Shown in pieces: positions 1-7,451 of a DNA stretch of 24,357 nt. The stretch comes from Bacillota bacterium (lineage in GTDB: Bacteria; Bacillota; Clostridia; Lachnospirales; Lachnospiraceae). How positions within the stretch are numbered: the stretch's first letter is position 1; the number at the start of each line of letters is the position of its first letter. The notes beneath the pieces were generated by a model. That model had not been told where the DNA came from. It did not search any database and saw nothing but the letters and a program-made list of their open reading frames with translations. The position numbers and the translations under genes were made by a program. The DNA is taken from positions 1 to 24,357 of the forward strand of contig JAGFXQ010000010.1 of assembly GCA_017861355.1 (NCBI GenBank). Direction: 5' to 3'.

Positions 1-26
1 TCCGAAGATTCCAAAAATGAATAGAT

Positions 27-55
27 TTTACTTACCAAAACCGTATTAATATGAT
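27..55 (+). promoter_or_regulatory. Possible sigma-A promoter for the 129-residue gene
   Basis: TTTACT (27-32) and TATGAT (50-55) are separated by 17 bases and lie about 90 bases before the gene at 143. The -35 box matches the consensus at 4 of 6 positions and the -10 box at 5 of 6. In A+T-rich DNA such matches also arise by chance, so this is tentative. Confidence 0.3.
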
Positions 56-142
56 AGAATAGAAAAAGGAAATGTAATAAAATGTAAAATATCATTTGTT
101 TCACAGCGACAGCATAAACCAAGAGGATATCGGAGGTAAACA

Positions 143-532
143 ATGAAATCATTAATTAATGAGAATGTTGAACACATAACATTTGGAAAAGGACTAATTA
201 TAGAAGAAGAGATAGGCAAAATAACCGTCGAATTTCATAATCAGGTGGGAAACAAAAGGTTTCAATTTCCCGATGCTTTTGAACAATATTTAAGATTTGA
301 AGAGAGCTCTCTGCAAGCAGAAAGTCTGACCATGATTGAGTCCAAAAAACAAAAATTAGAAGATGAGAAAGAAAAAAGAAGGATTGAACTGGCAAGATTG
401 AATGAGGAAGAACGAGTATTAGAGGAGCTGGATCGTAAGAAAAAATATAAGCGAACCACCAAAAAGAAAGTGACAAATGTAGTAAAGAAAACAGCAGATG
501 ATATGTCAGTGTATGATGATTTTGATGAATAG
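143..532 (+). CDS. Small uncharacterised protein with an SH3/Tudor-like N-terminus and a charged C-terminal helix
   Basis: I do not recognise a named family. Residues 8-50 have a pattern of short beta strands (HITFGKG, then a KITVEF strand, then RFQFPDAFEQYL) that resembles small SH3/Tudor-like folds such as the C-terminal domain of UvrD-type helicases. Residues 55-115 are very rich in Lys and Glu and probably form a long charged helix or coiled coil. The C-terminus is acidic. There is no signal peptide or membrane segment, so the protein should be cytoplasmic. The ATG at 143 follows a strong GGAGGT with good spacing. It is a monocistronic gene ending in a hairpin shared with the convergent AraC-type gene. 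A nucleic-acid-related role is only a guess from the fold impression and the basic tail. Confidence 0.7.
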   Translation: MKSLINENVEHITFGKGLIIEEEIGKITVEFHNQVGNKRFQFPDAFEQYLRFEESSLQAESLTMIESKKQKLEDEKEKRRIELARLNEEERVLEELDRKKKYKRTTKKKVTNVVKKTADDMSVYDDFDE

Positions 533-547
533 AGTGTATAGTAGCTT

Positions 548-587
548 AAAACCCGCAATACTTTTATAAGTGTAGCGGGTTTTATTT
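548..587. terminator. Bidirectional intrinsic terminator between convergent genes
   Basis: The arms AAAACCCGC (548-556) and GCGGGTTTT (575-583) form a perfect 9-bp stem with an 18-base loop. A T-rich end follows on either strand. It serves the small gene on the left and could also stop the minus-strand regulator gene. Confidence 0.8.
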
Positions 588-615
588 ATAGCAACAGGAG
601 TGCTCCAAGTTCCCA

Positions 616-1383
616 TCACCGCTTCTTGCAGTTCCTTCGATATTCTATCAATGAGACCCCTACAATCTTGCTGAATTGTCTGCTAAAATGTTCGCTATTA
701 TTATATCCGCAGATATCGGCCATTTCTTTGATTGAGTAGCTGCTGTATTCAAGTAGCTGCTTCGCATGCTGGATGCGACTATTTATAACATCATTCATGC
801 AGGAAATTCCATAGAACTCTTTATAAGCGGTATGAAGGTAGCCAACACTTAGATTATGCTCATTGGCCATATTCGGTACTGTCCATTTTTTACCCGGATT
901 AAGGTAGATATCATCGTGAAGCTTTATCAGTTCCTGAATGAGCGGCGAGATAGGCTGTTGTACTGCAAACTCATGAAGCTTATTCAGAAGGACAGTCATC
1001 AACTGATTGATCGACATCTCACGACTCTGAAAACCAGCAATATTTTCGTATGCGATGAGGCGAAAAAGATCCTTAATATTATAGGGATTTGTAATGGTAA
1101 ACGGAATGCCAAAAGGTAAGAAGGCATCTGTCATATATGGCTCATCACATTCGAAACGAATCCAATCCTCGGAATAATAATGATTAGAAGACAGAATCTT
1201 GCATTTCTGACCAGGGGCATATACGACTGCAGTATTGGCAGCGTAATCCCTTAATTCTCCATTCACTTCTATCCGAACCGGTACATTGAAGACGGAAATT
1301 CCCCAGCATGGCAAATGTTCAAAATCGTATATAATTTCATCCTCCAGGACCGATTCCATAACAACATAATAAAGCTTTATCAT
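616..1383 (-). CDS. AraC-family transcriptional regulator
   Basis: This is a cytoplasmic DNA-binding regulator that probably senses a sugar and controls the divergent xylan genes. The N-terminal ~150 residues are a cupin-like sensor region. The C-terminal ~100 residues carry the two helix-turn-helix units of the AraC family: WTVPNMANEHNLSVGYLH, and the signature around MADICGYNNSEHFSRQFSKIVGVS. An in-frame GTG lies at 1389, but the ATG at 1383 is the better start because a GAGG sits five bases before it, which gives 255 residues. The gene is divergent from the esterase at 1545, with a 7+7 bp inverted repeat between them. The inducer cannot be read from the sequence; an oligosaccharide released from xylan is the natural guess from the neighbours. 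Confidence 0.9.
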   Translation of the reverse strand: MIKLYYVVMESVLEDEIIYDFEHLPCWGISVFNVPVRIEVNGELRDYAANTAVVYAPGQKCKILSSNHYYSEDWIRFECDEPYMTDAFLPFGIPFTITNPYNIKDLFRLIAYENIAGFQSREMSINQLMTVLLNKLHEFAVQQPISPLIQELIKLHDDIYLNPGKKWTVPNMANEHNLSVGYLHTAYKEFYGISCMNDVINSRIQHAKQLLEYSSYSIKEMADICGYNNSEHFSRQFSKIVGVSLIEYRRNCKKR

Positions 1384-1410
1384 AGGCACCTCATGTAATT
1401 TTCTTCAATT

Positions 1411-1439
1411 ATTATACAGCATATGAGAATAAATCAAAA
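1411..1439 (-). promoter_or_regulatory. Probable promoter of the AraC-type gene
   Basis: On the minus strand TATAAT lies at 1416-1411. A weak TTTTGA at 1439-1434 precedes it with a 17-base spacer. The -10 box is perfect and is about 28 bases before the ATG. The -35 box is poor, which fits an activated or weak regulator promoter. Confidence 0.45.
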
Positions 1440-1444
1440 GATTA

Positions 1445-1460
1445 AAATGATAGATCATTT
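1445..1460. promoter_or_regulatory. Inverted repeat between divergent regulator and esterase genes (operator candidate)
   Basis: AAATGAT-AG-ATCATTT is a perfect 7-bp inverted repeat with a two-base spacer. It is in the middle of the divergent intergenic region, just upstream of the proposed araC-type promoter and about 40 bases before the esterase -10 box. It is a reasonable site for the adjacent regulator, but AraC proteins often bind direct repeats, so another protein is possible. Confidence 0.4.
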
Positions 1461-1500
1461 ACTATTTACATAAAGATGCAATAATTGATTTTGGAAGTTC

Positions 1501-1509
1501 TGGTATGAT
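1501..1509 (+). promoter_or_regulatory. Extended -10 promoter of the esterase gene
   Basis: TGGTATGAT is an extended -10 box (TGn plus TATGAT), 36 bases before the ATG. No good -35 hexamer lies 16-18 bases upstream. That is usual for extended -10 or activator-dependent promoters, and would suit control by the divergent AraC-type protein. Confidence 0.45.
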
Positions 1510-1544
1510 CTTTAAATCAGTAATTATTCTGGGAGGAAATAATC

Positions 1545-2699
1545 ATGAGAAAAAGGTTATTTGTTAGTGCAATAATACTTGGAACATCACTCGTATTTAT
1601 CGCATGTTCCGGTACAGAAAAATCTAATTCAAACGGAAATCAGGGTGAATATAAAGAGAAGGACGAAGCATCAATTGATATCGATGAAGTAGAACCTGAT
1701 ACTAAGGCATCTGAGATAGAGAAGGCAATCGAAGGTGAGACCGACAAAGCAGCAATCAAGGAAGCAACGGAACCAGGGACTGTCGATGATACAGAGACTG
1801 CCGTTGATTCAGAGACTGTCGTTGCTTCAGGGAATGGCATAGATACTAAGAAAATCATTACTACTGAGATATCAGATCAGATACCGGCAGAATACAGTGC
1901 CAGATGTGATACCGCAGGCGGTACCATTGAGAAGATTTCATACACGACCTATGATTACTTTGGTGATAAGTCAGAGATGATTAAGGATGCATATGTCTAT
2001 CTTCCTTATGGCTATGATGAGAGCCAGCAGTATAATGTTCTCTATCTGATGCACGGTATTGGAGGCGATATCAATGAGTGGGGTATGAATAGTGACAGCT
2101 CAATGGTAAAGGCAATTATGGATAACCTCGCTTACAAGGACAATATAGATTCATTTATTATCGTCACTCCGAATGGTCGTTCCAGCACAGACAATAGCTC
2201 CTCTGCGGACTACAATTCCTTTTACCTATTCGGTCAGGAGCTACGAAACGATCTAATTCCTTACATTGATGGTCATTATTCTACCTATGCAGAATATAGC
2301 GAAAGCGGCTATGATCTTACACAAGCAAGGGATCATCGTGCCATGGCTGGTCTTTCTATGGGTGGGATGCAGACAATTAATATCGGTATGTGTGAATCTC
2401 TGGATATCATTAGTTACTTTGGAGCATTCTCTGCATGTCCGACAACATATTCAGCCTCTGATATAGCATCTAAACTCAAAAATTATGAAAAATACGATAT
2501 TCATTTATTCTATAATATCTGTGGAATAAGCGATGGAGTAGCTTTGGCAAGTGCATCAAATGCGGTAAATGGACTTACCGATCTGACGGATAAGCTTACC
2601 GAGAATGAGAATTACATGTGGCAGGAGGTACCCGGTGCACATGATTTCAATGTCTGGTATCTTGGTTTCTATAACTTTGCACAACTCGTATTCAAATAA
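1545..2699 (+). CDS. Surface lipoprotein CE1-family esterase (probable feruloyl or acetyl-xylan esterase)
   Basis: This is a secreted, membrane-anchored alpha/beta hydrolase of the putative-esterase family (CE1). It probably removes feruloyl or acetyl groups from xylan. Residues 1-20 are a signal peptide ending in a lipobox-like VFIAC, with lipidated Cys21. Residues 22-105 form an acidic Glu/Asp/Thr/Ala-rich linker that would hold the enzyme away from the membrane. The catalytic domain spans about 115-384. The nucleophile elbow GLSMGG gives Ser271, His366 is in GAHDFNVW, and Asp330 (GISDG) is a candidate acid. The HGIGGDINEW oxyanion region is at 170-179. The GHDFxVW-type end is familiar from clostridial feruloyl esterase modules. 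GGGAGG precedes the start. The next gene is a GH10 xylanase, which supports the xylan role. Exact acyl specificity is not visible. Confidence 0.88.
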   Translation: MRKRLFVSAIILGTSLVFIACSGTEKSNSNGNQGEYKEKDEASIDIDEVEPDTKASEIEKAIEGETDKAAIKEATEPGTVDDTETAVDSETVVASGNGIDTKKIITTEISDQIPAEYSARCDTAGGTIEKISYTTYDYFGDKSEMIKDAYVYLPYGYDESQQYNVLYLMHGIGGDINEWGMNSDSSMVKAIMDNLAYKDNIDSFIIVTPNGRSSTDNSSSADYNSFYLFGQELRNDLIPYIDGHYSTYAEYSESGYDLTQARDHRAMAGLSMGGMQTINIGMCESLDIISYFGAFSACPTTYSASDIASKLKNYEKYDIHLFYNICGISDGVALASASNAVNGLTDLTDKLTENENYMWQEVPGAHDFNVWYLGFYNFAQLVFK

Positions 2700-2786
2700 T
2701 TATTAATCAAACTCCCTACTCCATGAACAAGGCGGCATATGGACTATTATTTGCCATTTCATGCAGAAAAGAGCACAATATTTGAT

Positions 2787-2815
2787 TAGACAGAAATGTT
2801 TAGAAATGTTATATT
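2787..2815 (+). promoter_or_regulatory. Promoter of the xylanase gene with a 10-bp tandem repeat in its spacer
   Basis: TAGACA (2787-2792), a 17-base spacer and TATATT (2810-2815) with TG at 2807-2808 make a good extended sigma-A promoter. The spacer holds AGAAATGTT twice (2792-2800 and 2802-2810), ten bases apart, so the copies face the same side of the helix. This means the xylanase has its own promoter and need not depend on read-through from the esterase. Confidence 0.6.
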
Positions 2816-2851
2816 TTGTTGAGATATATTAAGGTTATATAGGAGGATAAG

Positions 2852-4159
2852 ATGAGACAAAAATTATTAAGAGTTTTATCGATTATGATGGTGCTTTTGC
2901 TACTGTTAACGGTAGCGGGTTGTTCTAAAACAAATTATAACCAGCTTGCAGATACGGAGGCTACCGCAGGGGAAAGTACGGAGACCGCAGCAGAAGTGAA
3001 GACATCGGAAACGGTTAATGCAGCAGAGGTAGAGGAAACAGTAGAAAGTAATGATTCAAAAACGGAAGACTTATCAGAAAAGGAAGTCTCAACGGAAGAA
3101 GCATCTGTGCAGGCAACTGCAGTAGTGGAAGGTGGAATCAAGGACGTGTATGCACAGTATGGCATTAAGGCAGGCACCTGCTTATCCGATACTATGATAG
3201 CAGCGAGTAAATATGCGGACATAATTACAGAGAATTTTAACCAGATTACACTGGAGAACTTTACGAAACCGGACTATATTCTGAGTAAGTCAAAGAGCTT
3301 GGAGACCGGAGAGCTTACGGTTGAATTCACAGAGAAGACAACGGAACTTCTCGACTGGGCGAAAAGCAACGGAATGTCAGTGCGTGGTCATGTGTTGGTA
3401 TGGTACAGCCAGACTCCGGATTGGATCTTCTATCAAGGTTTTGACAAATCAAAAGGATTGGTTGATCGAGACACCATGCTTGCTCGAATGGAGAGCTACA
3501 TAAAGCAAGTCTTTGAACAACTGGACTCACTTGGTTATTCAGATATATTCTATGCCTATGATGTAGTAAACGAAGCAATTATGGAGGATGGTTCTTACCG
3601 CGACTGTTTGTGGAAGCAGATTATTGGCGACGATTATATATGGTATGCTTTCTCCTATGCTGATAAGTATGCTCCGGAAAGCATAAAGCTATATTATAAT
3701 GACTACAATGAACAATTTAAGACTCAGCACATTGTCAAATTAGCCAAGTCTTTGGTGGCTGAGGATGGAAGTTCTCTGATTGATGGTATAGGATGTCAGG
3801 GTCACTTATACACAAAAGATTCCATAAGCAGCTATATGACGACTTTAAAAGCATTCAGTGCCCTTGGACTTGATGTACAGATAACCGAACTGGATATCAG
3901 CCTTGGTACCTGGCAGAATGTCCTGAGTGCCACTGAGGATAATTTGAAAGCTCAGGGTCAGTATTACTATGAGCTGATCAATAAGATTATTGAAGGAAAT
4001 GCAGAAGGCACTACGAAAGTATCCGGAATTACTTACTGGGGCTTTGCAGACAATCTATCCTGGAGAGGTGATCGGAGTCCATTGCTTTTTGATAGCAATC
4101 TGAAGCACAAATACTCCTATTATGGTGCAAAACAGGATCATGATAATGCAGGCTACTAA
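2852..4159 (+). CDS. Lipoprotein GH10 endo-beta-1,4-xylanase
   Basis: This enzyme cleaves internal beta-1,4-xylosidic bonds of xylan with retention of configuration and acts outside the cell on a lipid anchor. Residues 1-23 are a signal peptide with lipobox TVAGC (Cys24). Residues 25-95 are a Thr/Glu/Ala-rich linker like that of the neighbouring esterase. The GH10 barrel covers about 97-430. Landmarks are RGHVLVWYSQTPDW (178-191, with Tyr185 where many homologues have His), the acid/base Glu241 in DVVNEA, YYNDYN at 281-286, GCQGH at 314-318, the nucleophile Glu346 in QITELDIS, and the C-terminal TYWGFADNLSW. The domain is full length, with no binding module. AGGAGG lies eight bases before the start. 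It probably works with the esterase upstream on acylated xylan. Confidence 0.95.
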   Translation: MRQKLLRVLSIMMVLLLLLTVAGCSKTNYNQLADTEATAGESTETAAEVKTSETVNAAEVEETVESNDSKTEDLSEKEVSTEEASVQATAVVEGGIKDVYAQYGIKAGTCLSDTMIAASKYADIITENFNQITLENFTKPDYILSKSKSLETGELTVEFTEKTTELLDWAKSNGMSVRGHVLVWYSQTPDWIFYQGFDKSKGLVDRDTMLARMESYIKQVFEQLDSLGYSDIFYAYDVVNEAIMEDGSYRDCLWKQIIGDDYIWYAFSYADKYAPESIKLYYNDYNEQFKTQHIVKLAKSLVAEDGSSLIDGIGCQGHLYTKDSISSYMTTLKAFSALGLDVQITELDISLGTWQNVLSATEDNLKAQGQYYYELINKIIEGNAEGTTKVSGITYWGFADNLSWRGDRSPLLFDSNLKHKYSYYGAKQDHDNAGY

Positions 4160-4184
4160 ATAATACATTTCTGCCCATAAATAT

Positions 4185-4235
4185 ACCTCTCATTCGCTTC
4201 CTTAAAGCATAAGGAATTGGATGGGAGGTTTTTTA
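4185..4235 (+). terminator. Intrinsic terminator after the xylanase gene
   Basis: ACCTCTCATTCGCTTCCTT (4185-4203) pairs with AAGGAATTGGATGGGAGGT (4211-4229), with a few mismatches and a 7-base loop. A run of six T follows at 4229-4234. It closes the xylan locus. Confidence 0.8.
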
Positions 4236-4267
4236 TGAGGAATAATAAATAATGTCATAGATAACCA

Positions 4268-4296
4268 TTGCATTTTAAAAAATACTATGCTACAAT
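4268..4296 (+). promoter_or_regulatory. Promoter of the PTS/amino-sugar operon
   Basis: TTGCAT (4268-4273), a 17-base spacer and TACAAT (4291-4296) preceded by TGC form an extended -10 sigma-A promoter. Transcription should start near 4303, immediately before the palindrome at 4309. The layout matches the promoter in front of the GntR-type gene (9726-9753). Confidence 0.65.
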
Positions 4297-4308
4297 GAAA
4301 TCACTTAA

Positions 4309-4328
4309 TATATTAACATGTTAATATA
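4309..4328. promoter_or_regulatory. Perfect 20-bp palindrome, probable operator for the GntR-type regulator
   Basis: The palindrome is centred on ATTAACATGTTAAT and is perfect over 20 bases. It lies just downstream of the expected transcription start, where a bound repressor would block RNA polymerase. Its right part, CATGTTAATATA, matches 10 of 12 bases of the palindrome TATGTTAACATA in front of the GntR-type gene at 9798. This suggests that one regulator controls both sites. Confidence 0.6.
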
Positions 4329-4367
4329 ACAAGGAACGATATATATTATTTTGAAGGAGGAGAGATA

Positions 4368-5306
4368 GTGGAAATACTAAATTATAATCAAAGCTATGAA
4401 AAGAATGTCGTTGAGTTGTGGAATAAGACATTAATCGCGGATGCGGTTACTTTACATAAGTTTCGTAAACAAATTTTGTTTGATGATAATTTTGATCCGG
4501 ATTTATGTTTTGTCGCAGTAGAAAATGACCGTTTGGTAGGATTTTTACTCGCAACAAAAAGAAAATTTCCATATCTTGAGAGAGGACTGGAACCAACAAA
4601 GGGATGGATTAATGTTGTGTTTGTTGACGGGGATTATCGGGAAAAAGGAGTTGGAACCCAACTGGTCAATAAGGCAGAGGAGAAGCTGAAGGCACTGGGA
4701 GTTGAGACGGTGATACTTGGCGCTTATAGCCCGAATTACTTCTTTCCCGGAATAGATAAGGAAAGTTACCAAGCTGCGATCCATTTCTTCGATCAATTAG
4801 GATATCAAGCAGGTAAAGAAAGCTATTCGATGTGTAAGGATTTACATGATTATCAGATCAGCGATGAGACACAGGATAGGCTGAAGAAAGCGCAGGAAGC
4901 AGGCTTTTCGTTTATTAATTTTGATTACAGCTACTCTTTGCAATTACTTGAATTCTTAAAAACTGAGTTTGGCGGTGGTTGGAAAAGAAACGCTCTGATC
5001 TCAATGCAGAATAATACTGCGGAGGATTGTATTTTGCTTGTACTGGATGCAAAGCAACAGATCGTCGGCTTCTGTATGAGAATGATCGACGGCAATCCGA
5101 TGCGTTTTGGTCCCATCGGAGTAAAGGATGAGGTTCGTAATTTTGGAATTGGAGGTATCCTGTTCGATGTTATGCAGTGGGAGATGAAGAAGAGAGGCAT
5201 CTATCATTTGTATTTTGTGTCAACGGATGCTCCGGGAAGGAGATTTTACGAAAGACATGGGGTTACTGCCATTCGTACCTTTCTAGATTATCAGAAGACA
5301 ATTTAA
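4368..5306 (+). CDS. Tandem-domain GNAT N-acetyltransferase
   Basis: This is a cytoplasmic acyl-CoA-dependent acyltransferase made of two GNAT domains. The first spans about residues 1-155, with the acetyl-CoA loop YREKGVG (Arg91, Gly94, Gly96). The second spans about 180-312, with a looser loop RNFGIGG (Arg257, Gly260, Gly262). The start is GTG at 4368, seven bases after AAGGAGG. It is the first gene of the operon, and the next gene's ribosome site overlaps its stop. With a PIG-L-type protein and MurQ following, its substrate may be an amino sugar: it could re-acetylate a glucosamine- or muramate-type sugar. Mycothiol biosynthesis also pairs a tandem GNAT (MshD) with a PIG-L deacetylase (MshB), but nothing else here suggests mycothiol. 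The substrate is unknown. Confidence 0.85.
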   Translation: MEILNYNQSYEKNVVELWNKTLIADAVTLHKFRKQILFDDNFDPDLCFVAVENDRLVGFLLATKRKFPYLERGLEPTKGWINVVFVDGDYREKGVGTQLVNKAEEKLKALGVETVILGAYSPNYFFPGIDKESYQAAIHFFDQLGYQAGKESYSMCKDLHDYQISDETQDRLKKAQEAGFSFINFDYSYSLQLLEFLKTEFGGGWKRNALISMQNNTAEDCILLVLDAKQQIVGFCMRMIDGNPMRFGPIGVKDEVRNFGIGGILFDVMQWEMKKRGIYHLYFVSTDAPGRRFYERHGVTAIRTFLDYQKTI

Positions 5307-5319
5307 GGAGGAAGTAATT

Positions 5320-6000
5320 ATGAGTCAAATCAAAAGAGCGGTTAGTATTGGAGCACATTCGTTGGATGCAGAGATTTTAGGCGGACCGATATTATTAAAA
5401 TATGCAGCGACTGGAGCTCATTGCACTTATATTCATGTAACACAGGGACGACTTGAAGATCCCAATGCTACTGAAGAAGCGAAGAGTGAATATTTGAAGG
5501 AATTATTGAATCAAAATAAAAGAGCAGCTGAGAAATTAGGTGGAGATACGATATGGTTGGGGTATGTATCGAGTAATATGCCTTCCCTTGAAGAATTTGC
5601 AACCAGATTAGAGAAGTACTTCGAAGAAGAGAAGGTTGAACTAGTTATTACTCACTGGCGAGGATCCATGCATCCCAGACACATTAATACACATGATGCT
5701 GTGACTACAGCAGTAAAGCATCTCAGGGAGAAAGGCAGTTCCATTCGACTGGTATATGGTGAAAACTTCGAAGATTTAGTAGGCTTTATTCCACAGGCAT
5801 ATTTTAAGCTGGAACCGGAGGAGCTTGAGAGATGGTATAGTGGTCTCAAAGAATACTCGGTATTTCAAGGTGAGATTAATGACTTTCCTTACCGGGAGTA
5901 CTATTCCACCATCGGTAAGGTTCGCCAGATCGAATCGAATCACACCGGACATACAGTTACCTATATGTACGCCAGTCTGATTGAGAATATGTTATGGTGA
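5320..6000 (+). CDS. PIG-L/LmbE-family deacetylase homologue with an altered active-site motif
   Basis: The PIG-L family contains zinc enzymes that remove N-acetyl groups from GlcNAc-type substrates. The usual N-terminal motif A-H-P-D-D-x-E is present here as AHSLDAE, residues 12-18. His13 and Asp16 (metal ligands in the family) remain, but the first Asp, the catalytic base in enzymes such as MshB, is Leu15. A second cluster, HPRHINTH (His117, His120, His124), supplies the remaining metal ligand and perhaps other catalytic groups. The length of 226 residues is normal. GGAGG just after the acetyltransferase stop sets the start, and the end overlaps or abuts murQ. In this operon it may act on an amino sugar or sugar phosphate. 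The missing base means either a different mechanism or no hydrolysis, so the specific activity is uncertain. Confidence 0.8.
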   Translation: MSQIKRAVSIGAHSLDAEILGGPILLKYAATGAHCTYIHVTQGRLEDPNATEEAKSEYLKELLNQNKRAAEKLGGDTIWLGYVSSNMPSLEEFATRLEKYFEEEKVELVITHWRGSMHPRHINTHDAVTTAVKHLREKGSSIRLVYGENFEDLVGFIPQAYFKLEPEELERWYSGLKEYSVFQGEINDFPYREYYSTIGKVRQIESNHTGHTVTYMYASLIENMLW

Positions 6001-6005
6001 GCAAA

Positions 6006-6905
6006 ATGGATAATGTTAAAATTGACCACCTTAATACAGAGCGGCGTAATCCGAAAACTTTAGCTCTCGATACTATGTCAACGATGGAATTGCTTCAGAT
6101 TATGAATGAGGAAGATCAGAAGGTAATAGATACCATTCATGAGGCATTACCACAGATTGAGAAAAGTATTCAAATAGTGATAGGAGCTCTTAAGCATGGT
6201 GGCAGATTGATCTATATGGGTGCAGGAACAAGTGGCAGACTTGGTATCTTAGATGCAGTCGAATGTGTACCTACCTTTTCTACTACCGATGAAGTGATCG
6301 GTATCATTGCAGGAGGAGAAAAAGCTTTTGTCAAAGCAGTCGAGGGTGCAGAAGATTCAGAGGAATTAGCAGCCGAAGATTTGGAGAAGATTAACCTCGG
6401 AGAACTTGATGTTGTAGTAGCAATTGCAGCCTCGGGAAGGACTCCGTATGTGATTGGTGCATTAAAGTATACGAAGAGTAAAGGAGCAAGATGCATTGGA
6501 ATCTCTTGTAATAAGAATTCTGTGATGTCAATCTATGCTGATGAAGTGATTGAGGTCGATGCCGGACCGGAGATATTAACAGGTTCAACCAGATTGAAAG
6601 CTGGGACTTGTCAGAAGATTATCTTGAATATGATATCAACGGCATCCATGGTTGGGATTGGCAAGGTTTATGGAAATCTTATGGTCGACATGAAAGCGAC
6701 TAATTTAAAACTGATTGAACGGGCAAAGCGAATTGTAATGGAGAGCACCGGCTGTGATTTTGGAACAGCTGAGATAACATTAGAATCTACTGAATTTTCT
6801 ATCAAAGAAGCAATAGTTATGATCCTTACCGGTATATCAAGGGAGGAGGCTAAGAAAAGAATATCAGAGAAACAAGGCTTTATCAGAAGATGCATTGAAC
6901 TATAA
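6006..6905 (+). CDS. murQ: N-acetylmuramic acid 6-phosphate etherase
   Basis: MurQ splits the lactyl ether of MurNAc-6-phosphate to give GlcNAc-6-phosphate and D-lactate, in the cytoplasm, during cell-wall sugar recycling. The protein aligns along its length with known MurQ: LNTERRNP near the start, the SIS-domain sugar-phosphate loop GAGTSGRLGILDAVEC, VEGAEDS, AASGRTPYVIGAL, TGSTRLKAGT and KIILNMIST. The two catalytic glutamates correspond to the Glu of DAVEC (Glu86) and the second Glu of VEGAE (Glu116). An ATG at 5994 overlaps the previous stop, but the ATG at 6006 follows GGTGAG and fits the family N-terminus, giving 299 residues. NagA and NagB, needed for the next steps, are not in this window. 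Confidence 0.93.
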   Translation: MDNVKIDHLNTERRNPKTLALDTMSTMELLQIMNEEDQKVIDTIHEALPQIEKSIQIVIGALKHGGRLIYMGAGTSGRLGILDAVECVPTFSTTDEVIGIIAGGEKAFVKAVEGAEDSEELAAEDLEKINLGELDVVVAIAASGRTPYVIGALKYTKSKGARCIGISCNKNSVMSIYADEVIEVDAGPEILTGSTRLKAGTCQKIILNMISTASMVGIGKVYGNLMVDMKATNLKLIERAKRIVMESTGCDFGTAEITLESTEFSIKEAIVMILTGISREEAKKRISEKQGFIRRCIEL

Positions 6906-6944
6906 TCAAATGCTATCTTTAGGAAGAATGAAAGGAGAACATGA

Positions 6945-7433
6945 ATGGCTAAGACGTATATCAGAGTTGATGACAGATTAATTCATGGTCAGACAATAGT
7001 TGCTTGGTGCCCTACACTTTCCATAAAGGAGATCATTGCTATTGACGATGAAAGTGCTAAGAATCCGGTGTTGAAGTCGATTATGACCATGGGGGTTCCA
7101 ACGTCCTACAAGACACATATCGTTACGGTTGAGGAGGCAAAGAAGATACTGGAGGTCGAAGGTAATGTAAATCGCTTGGTAATAGTAAAGTATCCGGGCA
7201 AACTGGAGGAAATCAAGGAGGTGATAAAGCATTCAGAACAAGTGATACTCGGTAATCTGGCAAAGCGTGATGGCACAATCCATAAGGTGAGTGGAGCAAC
7301 CGGTATCTTCTATCTGAGTGATCAAGACGTTGCAATTATTGATGGGTTGGCAGCTGGGGGTGCAGATATTTGTTTTCAACAATTACCTGCGACATCGAAA
7401 ACTAGTTGGGAAGCATTTCGAAAAACTATATAA
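6945..7433 (+). CDS. PTS mannose-family EIIB component
   Basis: This soluble EIIB passes phosphate from EIIA to the sugar as EIIC/EIID import it. The N-terminal signature RVDDRLIHGQ contains the phosphorylated histidine, His14. The later GATGIFYLSD and LAAGGADICFQQLP segments and the 162-residue length are typical of the mannose/fructose/sorbose class. An upstream ATG at 6941 runs into a stop after three codons, so the ATG at 6945 behind AAAGGAG is the start. It follows murQ by 39 bases and precedes the EIIC gene by 18. That order links transport directly with MurQ. Confidence 0.95.
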   Translation: MAKTYIRVDDRLIHGQTIVAWCPTLSIKEIIAIDDESAKNPVLKSIMTMGVPTSYKTHIVTVEEAKKILEVEGNVNRLVIVKYPGKLEEIKEVIKHSEQVILGNLAKRDGTIHKVSGATGIFYLSDQDVAIIDGLAAGGADICFQQLPATSKTSWEAFRKTI

Positions 7434-7451
7434 TTTGGAGGAGGAGAAGTT

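Noticed and set aside
856..1119. Plus-strand open frame of 87 codons
   Set aside because: It is antisense to the AraC-type gene, whose helix-turn-helix sequence is clear. It has no recognisable protein pattern.
5320..6000. Mycothiol or bacillithiol biosynthesis pair (PIG-L plus tandem GNAT)
   Set aside because: No glycosyltransferase or cysteine ligase is nearby, the active-site motif differs, and the operon is dominated by PTS and MurQ genes.
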